In this document: positions 36,601 through 47,041 of the stretch, in pieces
Layout of the letters: every line of letters starts with the position of its first letter
Numbering within the stretch: the first letter of the stretch is position 1
DNA from: Phorcus lineatus
Lineage: Eukaryota; Mollusca; Gastropoda; Trochida; Trochidae
Assembly: GCA_921293015.1 (NCBI GenBank)
Contig: OV121093.1
Span: 25,926,622 to 25,990,621, forward strand
Length of the DNA stretch: 64,000 nt
Direction: 5' to 3'
The notes under the pieces: generated by a model
Told to the model about the DNA's origin: nothing
The model's database searches: none
The model's input: only the letters and a program-made list of their open reading frames with translations
Made by a program: the position numbers and the translations under genes

Positions 36601-39600
36601 GATGTTTCTTGATGTTTTACGTATACATACACATGCATGCTTTAAACTGTTTGCTTAATGTTTGTATAAATGCATACACATGCATGCTTTTAAATAAATC
36701 ACATCGCATCATAATACCCGCAAAATAAATAAATTGTGTTTGGTATATTTCAATTCTATGAATGTATGTCATAAAAACGTTACGTCAATTCACCAATAAA
36801 AATAAATGTCATATAAATAGTTTTAATGCTCATATTTTTACCGCATTTTACTTCCTTTATGAACTCATAGTGATGAATCCTAATAGTCGTCTTGAGTATG
36901 TTGTATGTTTCTTTCGTATTATGTCATGTATTCATATCAATAGTCTCTCATAACCTTTTGGAGTGGCAATTGTTCATTCACGATTCTTTATAAACTATTT
37001 TTTATTTTAGAGCACACATGGTAAGAAGCTAATAACCAGTCGGTCTGTCTGTCTATATAAAAAAGAGTAAACCATTTCCAACATGAGTACTTCGTTCAAG
37101 AAATCATCTTCATAAATAGAGATTATAACCCGAGGAAGTGAGTCCGAGGGTTATAATTTCTTTGTTACCAATTCTATTTCATTTTAAACATACCGAATAC
37201 GGCCTGCTTCCTTTTTTTCCGCTTATGATTAACCATATGGGTATTTGACAGTAGATTTTAAACAATACCCTGTAACAGTCACGGTCTTGACATCACATTT
37301 GTTTACATAATCAGGTTATGACAGTAGTGTAGTGTTCAGAAACATACAGTTTTCACGGAATCGAATTGAAAAATTATTTTGGATGATAAATAGAATCTCA
37401 CCTTCGAGTCTTTTGATATCAAATATATCAACGCAAGTGGAAAAAGTTACAAATATCTGAGGCTATCTAAACACATGGTCATGAGACTGTCTTGTTAAAA
37501 CAAACGTTTGATCAGTAAATTCTTATGACGTTCTCTTCTTTTTTATACTATTTTGGATTCTCCGATCTGAAAATTGCCTGAAACTTAGAATAAGGTTATT
37601 GAAAAATGAAGGGCTTTGATAAAAAAGACAGTGCACGCATTATAATGGGAAGGGCTCTGTGTCATGCCTAATAAGCCTTTAAAACGTTCCTTTTTCTTTG
37701 AAAAAACTGTAATCGCACTGAGAGTCTTAGACTAGTGTAGTGTTCATCATAAACATTTTAACGAAATCTACATGAAAAATGATTTTGGATTTGGATGATA
37801 TCAAATAAAACGAGTCGTCTGATTTCAAACATATCAACACGAGTCGATAAAAGTTACGAATATTTGAGGCTAGCTAAACAAACGGTCATGAGATAAACGT
37901 TGGATCAGTAATTTATCTTGACGTTGTCTTCTTATTTAAACTATTTTCGATTCTTCAGCTACTTGATATAATCTGAAAATTACCCAAACTAAGAATAAGG
38001 ATATTGAAAAATGAAAGGCTTTGAGAAAAAGGACAGGGCACACATTCAAATGGGAAGGGCTTTGTCTCATGTGTAATAAGCCTCAAAGAACCATTGGTAA
38101 ATGACAGACGGTATCTCTTTAGAGCATTCCTTTTTCTTTGTAAAACATGTGACAATATTGGATTCTGTTGTAAAAGGTGTTTTTGATTGTCAACAGGTGT
38201 GAAATGTAAATCCAATGATCATTGTTTGCGCAACATATGTCTATCGGATGGCAGACGGGATTGTTTGGAAGGCTGCAAACCAGGATGGTTCGGGAAGTTT
38301 TGTGATCAACCGTGCTCTTCTCATTGTTTCTGTGAGCAAGAATTTGGAAATTGTTCCAGTTGCGCAGAAGGTTGGTATGGAGCAGATTGTAACTCTACCT
38401 GCAGCATAGGCTGTAGTGGCAAGAGGTGTAACAAGAGCGGGACTTGTGTCGATGGCTGCACAACTGGATTGTACGGAGACACATGTAATCTGCAGTGTTC
38501 TCCTCACTGTGTGTCTGGATGTGAGCACCTGTCAGGAGAGTGTGTCCAGTGTGAATCAGGTCAGTATGGTTTAACCTGTCAGTCCGAGTGTAGTGCTGGA
38601 TGTGCAGGGAACAACAAAGACTGTGATAGAAACGGATCTTGCATCACAGGGTGTATACAGGGCTACCATGGACAAAAGTGTGAGTTAAAGTGCTCCGAGC
38701 GATGTAATGGTGGTTTCTGTGATAGCAGTACAGGAGAATGTACCAAGGGTTGTGAGAGTGAATACTTTGGATTTTTCTGTAACTTGACATGTAAGTTCTG
38801 TAAAGACGGCGACTGTGACTCGAACACTGGGGAATGTACAGGTAATTATTGAATTCCATCTGAAACCGTCTGAAAAGATTATTTATGAGGATTTAAATAT
38901 AAATATTCGAAAATAATATATTTATATAAGCAAATTATTACAGAGCTGTAGTGATAGACAACATATGATTTTCTAGAAAATTCACAAACACTACTCTCAG
39001 GGTGTATATAGATGATATAAATTATTGTAGAGTTAGCTACATAATCGCCATTACATTTGCTAAGAAGCGCTTTCTGTCATGATGGCTTCTTCAGGTAAGA
39101 CTTTGAATTGAATATATATATGAATAAGTTAACAATCTTGAGATTGTTGTTCAGCTACAAGGTGTTGAATATTGAAAAATATAAAGTTAAAAGTAAAAAC
39201 AATCCATTCTGATGGCTATCGCTTTTAGCTGAAGGAGTCATATATGCAACGTCGTCATGTACATTATGACGTCATTACATTCTTAGGTCACAAAATAATT
39301 GACAATAGGATTTAGTTCTAAAATCTAACTTGAAAAATTTATGAAAAAAGTTTATAAATCTGTTTAATTTTTTCTAAAAGCATATCATTATCAAAATTTA
39401 ATTTATATACAGCTGCATACCAAACGTTTGTTCACATACCTGCGTATCGTAGTGCAAATATCATCTAATTTGGCATGTCTTTGAGGCATCGAATAAGAAA
39501 CAGATAATTTTGAATTTTCAATATATAATAGAAGATCCAACGCAATCGTATGCCATGCCCATCAGTTAACCGTTTTAGTTTTTGGCAGGTCACTGAAGCA

Positions 39601-41192
39601 ACTAGGGGTCAAAATTTCGAAAACAGTAATTTTTATTTTTCACTACAAATTCCTTAATAAGTGATCAACAGCTTTAAACACAGGTCATGTGTCTTCGTTT
39701 ACATTAAGTCTATATGATTTTTCTCATTTTGTTCTCAGAGAATCGAAATGGAATACTTTAATCGGAATTTTAAGAAATTTCGAAAATGTGACCCCTTCTG
39801 TCAATTGAATCATGCCAAAATTCGAATTTTAATGTGTAACAACATTTCAGTTTTTTCAATATATTTTTTTCATTGCAACAAGAGTATTAACATTACATTA
39901 ACATAACATTAACAACATATTACCATTACAATAAACATTGTGTCTAGAAGAAAAGTCTTTTGTTTCATTCAAATGTATAGAAGAGCCAGCTATGATAGTT
40001 TCGTATGCCAGACAGCGGAATTCGCCGCACTTAGATGCAGATGGTTCTACATCACTCTTATCAAACTTGGCAACGCATTTTCGGTTGTATGTAGGGCCCG
40101 GAAAGGCTCGTTGAGCTGAAAGCACTGGATATTGAAATGCATTGTTTTTACATCTAACTTCACATACGAAAATGAAGTTGAATTATGTTTTGCAAACGTT
40201 TTCAGCAGGTACATTCTGTGCCTGCTTCATAAGGCCGTTTAATGCAGTAGCTGACACACATGGTCACATGGAAAATGGACTTTATGTAAATATCTTGTTA
40301 ATTAATATATCCATTTACATAACACACATCTTTGCTTATCACATTAAACACTTTTTAAAAGGGCATATAGTTCCAGGAAAATGGATGCCGTACATAATAG
40401 GAGGAGGCGTGGTGGTCATTGTGGTTGTGATTGCTGTCTCAATTGCCTGCTGCTTGAAACGGTAAGTATGTAGAAATTTACATTATTGGTATCCACATTT
40501 CCATTGTGTTGAAGTTTTACAACAAGGAAATATATGTTTTAAAGAAGAAATTTGTATGTCTACCATTTATTAAATAACATGTACTATACTGATAATTATC
40601 ATTTTTATCATATGCCTGTAGGATACATGACGTCATCTATGTGGATGTAAAATGGAGAAGGCGTCATTCTCCTGTTTTGCAAAATGAAGACCCTGATGTC
40701 GCCACAGGATACATTGAACATGAGACAAATCAAATACAGTTGCAAGCAACGGGAGTGTCTGACCAACAAGAAGCCGAAATTACAGCTGTAGTTGGTGTTT
40801 CAACTATTTTTCCAACATCAGATGGCCATCTACAGGATGTCCTGAGACGTTCTGATCAAGGTTCAGACAGACCAGGTAGTTATATATGTCCCAACTACTG
40901 TGAAGTGAACGAAACTCTCATGGACACACTTTCAACACCAACCAACACCAAAGGAGCTGTACCATCTAGGCATGTGATCAACAACTCTCAATTTCAAGCT
41001 GAAGCTGATGTACATGAAGAACAACATTCTGTTGGTGGTGAAGCAACTGGGGCCGAAATAAGCATTCCTCTTATTGCTGAATGTTTTGGCCACACTGAGA
41101 CTGAGATCGAGGACTCGTACACTGAGAAGGATTTCTGCCCTGAGAACTACGACCATCCATTTGAAGACTATGTTGTGGATAAAACACGATAA
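30627..41192 (+). CDS. Gene C: EGF-repeat receptor with tyrosine-bearing tail
   Basis: Five exons join in phase: 30627-30675, 36062-36292, 38197-38841, 40377-40461 and 40622-41192, for 526 residues. The signal peptide is MNLSRGVVLLVIYGISG. Exon 2 gives one EGF-like module and exon 3 about six EGF-like repeats with complete cysteines. The membrane helix spans about residues 313-334 and ends ACCLKR, where the two cysteines could be acylated. The tail (337-526) starts RIHDVIYVDVKWRRRHSP and holds several tyrosines; VIYVDV (Y343) fits the ITIM pattern (V/I/L/S)xYxx(V/I/L). It ends YDHPFEDYVVDKTR. Ectodomain architecture resembles MEGF10/Draper and scavenger receptor F proteins. Surface recognition with tyrosine-based signalling is inferred. 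The very long intron 1 carries a foreign gene on the other strand. Confidence 0.85.
30676..32409 (+). other. Start of gene C intron 1
   Basis: AT-rich intron sequence. The first about 110 bases after the donor resemble gene B intron 1 ('tatatctacttaaaaa', 'ctttatcat'). No supported genes. Confidence 0.5.
34132..34233 (-). pseudogene. Exon of the Crypton-like gene (basic segment)
   Basis: 102-base phase 1-1 exon, acceptor tttgcag, donor AAAG|GTACAT. It reads TQMGAIRNAVDISDMM and DKWRPRQVGMRKPMKRK, an open and basic segment. Confidence 0.6.
35120..35425 (-). pseudogene. Upstream exon of the Crypton-like gene
   Basis: Reads GDTSFKFASKYYLLTED, then FFFNEPPQPSVGTLYLGLVK and LSQALDLCEEHFQASSHTK, followed by a stop only 5 codons before a good donor (ACAG|GTAATT). 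The fold is not recognised. Proposed acceptor ccccataag at 35426. Confidence 0.5.
35426..36061 (+). other. End of gene C intron 1
   Basis: No gene. From about 35920 to the exon 2 acceptor the sequence is nearly identical to 48561-48704 upstream of gene D exon 2. An open frame runs through it into the exon by chance. Confidence 0.55.
36062..36292 (+). CDS. Gene C exon 2: EGF-like module
   Basis: 231 bases, phase 1-1, encoding GSQPCPENCKVLNDST through GSCEEDAG. It differs from gene D exon 2 by only two bases (V/L and A/V changes), and the near-identity runs on into both flanking introns. Confidence 0.88.
36405..36691. repeat. 47-base minisatellite in gene C intron 2
   Basis: About six diverged copies of the unit also found at 15850-16540 and 49043-49360. 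The first about 85 bases are identical to the gene D array. Confidence 0.8.
37322..38150. repeat. Two-copy tandem duplication of about 400 bases in gene C intron 2
   Basis: 37322-37695 and 37731-38148 are related copies, sharing for example 'agaataaggttattgaaaaatg' against 'agaataaggatattgaaaaatg' and 'aatgggaagggct'. Gene D has a single copy at about 49455-49735 that is closest to the second gene C copy. Confidence 0.7.
38197..38841 (+). CDS. Gene C exon 3: six EGF-like repeats
   Basis: 645 bases, phase 1-1. Repeat cores are CKPGWFGKFC, CAEGWYGADC, CTTGLYGDTC, CESGQYGLTC, CIQGYHGQKC and CESEYFGFFC. N-glycosylation sequons occur, for example CNSTC, RNGSC and CNLTC. It differs from gene D at about 19 of 215 residues, scattered along the exon. 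Confidence 0.88.
39408..39850. mobile_element. MITE-like insertion in gene C intron 3
   Basis: It begins with acagctgcataccaaacgtt, close to the terminal repeat of the MITE at 52491. Its body (39600-39760) matches the reverse complement of about 52740-52870. The second end was not located. Intron 3 is 1535 bases here against 195 in gene B and 166 in gene D, so most of it is inserted. Confidence 0.55.
39898..40128 (-). other. Open, exon-like segment of unknown nature
   Basis: On the minus strand an acceptor-like tgctttcag is followed by an open segment (QRAFPGPTYNRKCVAKFD, KCGEFRCLAYETIIAG, NETKDFSSRHNVYC) with four cysteines. It has no partner exon nearby and I do not recognise it. It lies in the inserted part of gene C intron 3, so it may come from a transposon. 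Confidence 0.2.
40622..41192 (+). CDS. Gene C exon 5: cytoplasmic tail
   Basis: Acceptor gcctgtag|G; the codon CG|G joins it to the membrane exon. It encodes a 190-residue acidic, tyrosine-containing tail with no known fold that I recognise. Key segments are DVIYVDVKWRRRHSP, ATGYIEHETNQIQLQ, GSYICPNYCEVNET, IEDSYTEKDFCPENY and FEDYVVDKTR. A broken copy follows gene B at 23004-23530. It shares no obvious sequence with gene D's tail. Confidence 0.85.
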
Positions 41193-41789
41193 AAGGTTGT
41201 GTTTGGAATTGTAAAACATAGTGAGAGAAAGTTAAGTGGGAGTCAATACCTACCACTTAAACCTCAATCACTCTTTTCATTCAAAGCCGGTCAGGTTTTA
41301 AAACAGTTATCTAACAGAATCACAACTTTTTGCCAAAAAATTCGAAAATTCGAAAATCATATCTTAAAAAACTGTTAGTCAGCGTTCATATAATTATGTA
41401 TCTCAATACCAAATTTTATTAAAATCAGATGACTAGTTTAGAAGGTTTGAGACAGACATTATTTAAAACAGGTTTCTTACAGCGACAAAAAAATTTGTCA
41501 AAAAAGCAAAATTTAATGAAAATATTTTTAATATATATTTTTTCAATTTTGCCCTTTTTTACATAAAAATTGGGAACACAGTTAGAAAGTTGTCTAAAAT
41601 TCTGTCCGCCTCATAACTCTAAACAATAATGATAATATTGAATATGCATGCACAAGGCGCTACCAACATTATTACCCTGGCCTAACCCAAGCTGATATAT
41701 TTGTCGCTGGAAGGTCACCACCAACACACTGCTTTACCATGTACCCATTTCCTGCTGGGAATACTTGCCATTTTGATAAAAAAAAATAA
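41193..41789. other. Gene C 3' flank
   Basis: The first about 75 bases after the stop match the flank of the broken gene B tail exon. No canonical AATAAA lies close to the stop. 'aattcgaaaattcgaaaatc' near 41340 is a small local repeat. Confidence 0.45.
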
Positions 41790-43412
41790 CAAAAACATCA
41801 AGGGACATTTGGTAATAAAGAATTCTTGTTGAATCACTTTGGAGATGATACAATGTGCATCTTGGATGGCTCTGAACGCTGCCTCTTTGCTGTATTTAAT
41901 GTACTTAGCTTCTTTGCCAGATTCTCAGGTTTTAAAGTTAACATTGAAAAACACGTTTCATATGGATCGGATCAAAGAAGTGATCGAAAATGTCCAAAAC
42001 TTAGTCTTAATAGCGACCAAGGCGACTTTGACCTTCTATGCATAACATTTACTCACGATCTTGAAGATATCGTAGAAAGAAACTATAGAGACAAACTTAG
42101 ATCATGCGAACGGTTAATGTCAATTTGGTCGGCACATTACCTAACGCCGTTTGGAAGAACCACCATTTTAAAATCAATAATTATTCCAAAATTACACCAC
42201 CTCTTCAGCTCATTACCAGATCTGAATATTGATGTTATAAATGAATTTCAAAAAACATGTTTTAAATTCATCTTGCAAAATAAACCTGACAAAATTAAGG
42301 GAAGTCAAATAACCTGTAATAAAAAAGAACGGAGGATTCAAGGCCCCAAATATCAAAGCAACAATGCCGGCGCAAAAATTATCAATGTCAAAATTGCGTT
42401 ACCTTTTTTTACCTCAACCTCCCTAAGCTGGGCTCGGGTAGCTTTTTGGAAAATATGTGTGACTACTTGAGAAACGAACTTCTTCCACTTACAGCTAACA
42501 AATACTACAAAGATGTTCTTACCGCCTGGTGGGATTTCATTTCTAGAACAAAATTTAGTGTAAATGACCTAGCAGCAGAAAGTATCTGGTTCAACAGTAA
42601 CATACGCATTGGACGCACACCTGTCTACTATACGATTTGGAACCAAAAGGTAGTACGCTTCATTAATCATCTCATCGATACACACGGAAAATGTTTGACA
42701 TTTGAACTCTTTTCCAAATCTTTTGAAATAAAAACAAACTTTCTTACTTACAATGGCCTTATCTCGGCTGTTAAGAAATATTTTCAGAATAACAATGTGG
42801 ACCTAATCCTTGTGAACAAATTGCATAACCCTATTTTACCTCAAACACTAGCCAATGTGATAAAGGTTTTGAAAGGATCTAAATTTTTCTACGACATAGT
42901 TATTACACCCATCACCACAACAAACATACACTGCACGAAATGGGAACAAAACATACTCAATGAACACTTATTTGATTATTGGTCCCAATACAACATGATC
43001 CCTTTTCGATGCACAAAAGACAGTGGTTTCAATATAAAATACTACACCACATACTGCCAACAAATAATATTCTGTATAAATTAAGCTTTGTTGACAGTCA
43101 AATCTGTAGCTTCTGTTCGGAAGATATTGAGACACCAGCACATTAATTTTGGTCATGCAATAGTGTTAATAAAATCTGGCAACAATTAGAATCATGGCTA
43201 CACCAGAAAGCTCATACCCAAGTAAAAATACAAAAAAAGCATGTTTTGATTGGATATCCTGATAAAAATAACGATCCCTTGAATATCATCATCATCTTGA
43301 TAAAATATCTCATATTTAAAAGCAAGCTGAGTAAAAAAATACCACCATTCAAAACATTACAGAACGAAATAAGGGAATATTATTTTCTTACCGCGAGTGT
43401 TCTGCAAGTGTA
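41790..43412 (+). mobile_element. LINE fragment, 3' half (L1/Tx1-like)
   Basis: A reverse transcriptase active site of the FGDDT kind (around 41840), then FSGFKVNIEK, then WSAHYLTPFGRTTILKSII, are typical of the L1/Tx1 group. They are followed in the next frames by a C-terminal region (41826-43412) with a C..C....ETPAH motif near 43110. At least one frameshift (near 42460) and a stop near 43083 break it. The 5' part is missing. Confidence 0.75.
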
Positions 43413-44252
43413 ATTTAAGCCTATTCTATAAATGTTGGTCAACTTGTCATAATTCATTCATGTGAACTTTGACTGAATGCTGTCAAAATGTGTTTGAAAA
43501 ATAAAAAATTACACAGGACCAGAGTCCTGTGTGCCTGAGTCCTGTGTGCCTCATAACTTTTCAAATAATTATGTGATTTTAATGGTATCGAAATTCATTA
43601 TTAGGCGACGGTAAGTCATTTTAATAAAATTTTGGAGTATATGTAAAAATGTCTCTGTTACAAAGTTTTCACAATCCTGTTCGGTTTATAACTTTTTTCT
43701 TAACTTCTCATCTGATTTTAATCAAAGTTGTTATGAGATACTGATTTCATAAAAGTGTGTCATTGTCATCAGTTATTCATGTAGATATATTTTGGTAATG
43801 AAATGCCATGTATTTGGAATAAAAAATAAAATCGAGTCATATATGGATCATAACTAGTTCTTTTATATCGCTCGTTTAAGGTCAAATTCATTACAAAGAT
43901 ACAGAATTACGTGAAAGTTGATTTGAAAAACAAGAATGTTAGATATTTATTTTGGGGCTGGTAATATTAAAAGTAAAAAATGCTGAAGTGATCTATTCTG
44001 TGCTGCCCATGCTAATTTGTCTTAGGATTTGAAAGTGTGGTATACCATGTTATTACTGAGGTCACAAACAGTAACGAAGAAAGATGCATCACCATTTACA
44101 ACGGTGCATCGGACAATGTTGAGAACTCATTAGAGTAGTTATTATTAGGAAAATTAAGAATCGTAAATCTATCAATTGATTTATGTATGGTTGATATCAC
44201 ACAATTTATAACTAGTAAATGGCGTACAATTAAAACTATATAGTGCTAAATA

Positions 44253-45072
44253 GTGCTCGCTCAGCTTCAGTTTCACATAGAAAAGTACAGATTGTCAGAA
44301 CCCTTTCAGTCAGCATACAAAAAGTCGCACAGCACCGAGACTGCCTTGATTAGAGTCCAGAATGACATTTTACGATCAATGGCCAGCCAGCAGGTGGTCC
44401 TACTTGTGCTACTAGATCTTTCTGCAGCCTTCGATTCTATCAGCCATGACATCCTGCTTTCGAGACTGCAGCATACCTTCGGGATCTCTGGCTCTGTTCT
44501 CTCGTGGATCAAGTCATATCTTACAGACAGATCAATGCGCGTCCTAGTTGATGGCATTGCTTCAGAGTCCAAAGAACTGAAACATGGCGTCCCACAGGGA
44601 TCCGTTCTCGGACCAGTCCTCTTCACTTGCTACATCCAGCCCTCGGGGATCTCAACAGGAACCACAGACGATCAGCAGCTGTATATCTCAACCAAAGCAT
44701 CTTCTGTGCCTGCTAGTGTACATCAAATTGAAGACTGCATCCAGGATGTAAGCACTTGGATGACGTCGAACTACTTAAAACTCAACAGCAACAAAACTGA
44801 ATTCATGGTGATTGGTACTCAGAAGCAGTTAGAAAAATTCATGATGCAGAACTAACCATTGATGGCATTTGTGTCACTCCATCTAGAAATATCAGGAACC
44901 TCAGTCTGACAATGAACAACACAATGTCAAGCAAGCAACATGCCCTCAACACAGCCAGATCAACTAACTTTCATATTTCAAACATTGGGAAAATCCGGAA
45001 GTATATTGACAGTGATACTTGTAATGCATCCGTAAATAGCGCTGATGTCAGCTACCCTCTCTCTTACTTCTA
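44253..45072 (+). mobile_element. LINE fragment (CR1/Jockey-like reverse transcriptase)
   Basis: An open stretch reads SEPFQSAYKKSHSTETAL, LLVLLDLSAAFDSISHDIL, VPQGSVLGPVLF and NYLKLNSNKTEFMVIG. The region that should hold YADD reads TGTTDDQQLY, with some residues missing before it, so the active site has been damaged by a deletion. A frameshift near 44855 leads on to ICVTPSRNIRNLSLTMNN. Confidence 0.8.
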
Positions 45073-45539
45073 AACTTACTTCCATTTTACCTCCTGTAAG
45101 ATAATAGTCAATAGTCATTCCCTTTTGAATGTCATAGCCCTTAGGACAACAACATTTCTAGAATCCAGTACTACTTCATTCACCATATTATTTCTGCTAA
45201 TAAATGTTTCCTTAATTTTATTTTCCTCTCAGGGAGTCATTGGATCAAATTCCTTTTGAGTTCTATGAGTAAAATGAAATCATTATATCATCAAGAAATA
45301 TAAAGTGTCTTTAGGAAAAAATAAGACACATAGGTAAATAAAACGAACACTTTTGCTTTCTTTACATAGGTTTGTTTTTCTTTTTTCCCATACTTTGTGT
45401 CACAGGTAACATAAAAAAACAATTGTCACAAATCCATAATTGGCTGGTAAAATTAGTATAATTGGTACAAACATGACCTTAAATAACAAGCTTATTATAC
45501 AAACGTAAGATTGACAAATATTGAAAAAACATTTACTTC

Positions 45540-46650
45540 AGTTTCATTTGATAGAAAATATGATTAAAAGATACTTCAACTTACAATCATTGAAGCTATA
45601 TTTTAAGATAAACTTTTTTTCTGATAACATTATTGCATTTACATGATTATTGCTCTTTCCGTCTATTCCCAGTATGACTATTTTATTGGTACGTTCTAAT
45701 TTCAATTTACAGAGTTTAACCATAATTCTCAATCTCATCCATAACCTTATTGGATCACTTTCCCAAACCATATGTTTTACGGTTTCCTTTATGGTTTCTA
45801 TTTCTGTTTGGCAAATTGAACAAAGTGATTGTCATGTATATATTATTCTATAAAGAAAACGTCTATGGAAAAAATGTCAATAATTCTATATTACAACCAT
45901 ATTCGATTTGTTCTTCTGTAACATTTATTAGCATCAATGTTAAGATATTCCAATCTTTCTCATCAAATTCAGATGTTATTTTTGTTCTCACTTTGAAAAA
46001 CTCGCAAGCTGATCAAATATCACGTTAACAAGAGAAGCATGGAAATTTTTACTCCCATTATGGCATCAATTTTAATACATTGTAAGGATATGTAGGATTA
46101 AGCTTTCCTTCTTAAATTGCTTTATGTTTAGTGAAAAAAGCATATGACATAATGGATCGTCACACCAATTCTTAATTAAAAACTCTTGACAGAAAAGAGT
46201 ATATATTCGACATAAATTGATTTAAGCACGTCATTTATGCCATAAAGGGTTAATGTACGAGCTGACCAAATGTTAATTTGCCTGGTAATCTTCTCATTTT
46301 TATTCATTTCGAACAGTGTTTTCTAAATCAATATTGAATTGTATACCAAGAAAAGGATTTCTTGTATGTATTTCATGTATATCGGGCTCTCTTATTGGAG
46401 CCTATCAATATATGTTTTGTTTTATCTTCATTAACTTTCAATCCACTTGGCCTTCAAAACACGTAAAACTAACAGGCCAAATGTTGTATTGGTTAAAAAG
46501 CATAACTCTATATAACTCGATATCATTTCTTTATAATCGACAATATTTAGCACAAAATTGTTACTGTCTGTCAAAAAAGTACAAGAAGGGTACACCTATG
46601 TTAGATTCTTCACTGCTAAGCTACCAATATTCTTCATTATGTTCTATTTC
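45540..46650 (-). mobile_element. LINE fragment on minus strand (L1/Tx1-like), degenerate
   Basis: Minus-strand pieces read VNEDKTKHILIGSNKRAR, then EKITRQINIWSARTLTLYGI, then CQTEIETIKETVKHMVWESD and VILGIDGKSNNHVNAIMLSEKKFI. They fall in the order reverse transcriptase to C-terminus and are broken by stops and shifts. This is a separate copy from 41790-43412. Confidence 0.6.
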
Positions 46651-46659
46651 ATAAAATAA

Positions 46660-47041
46660 ATTTATTATCATTAGAGAAGACTATGAAAGCTAACGGATAT
46701 TGATGTAAGAACAAGGCAATGTTTCTATTAGTAGTTTTAATATCAAAAGTCAAATCTTATAAATATGTAGTCATTTTTCTCAAACCTTGAGAAAACTAGG
46801 GTTACGTGTACCACTAAAGTTTCAAGCATTTAACATCTTCATAGTTCCTGTTGAAGTTTAGCTGAAAAAAATAAAGCATTCATAATCCTATTGTCGCTTC
46901 TTCTTTGTCTGTAAACATATATGCGGCAGGTTTCTACAACTGATTGATTGCAGGAAACATTTCAAACTGCGTGGTTTCATAGTTAGTCATTACAAGGAAA
47001 CGATAAGAAATCAGTTTCGTCAGTGTCCTTGTGCAGTCACA
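46660..47041 (+). promoter_or_regulatory. Gene D upstream block
   Basis: Weakly similar to the upstream regions of genes B and C, including 'aaataaagcatt' near 46870 and the core GTTAGTCAT at 46982-46990. A second similarity, to 12969-12988, lies at 46678-46697. Confidence 0.4.
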
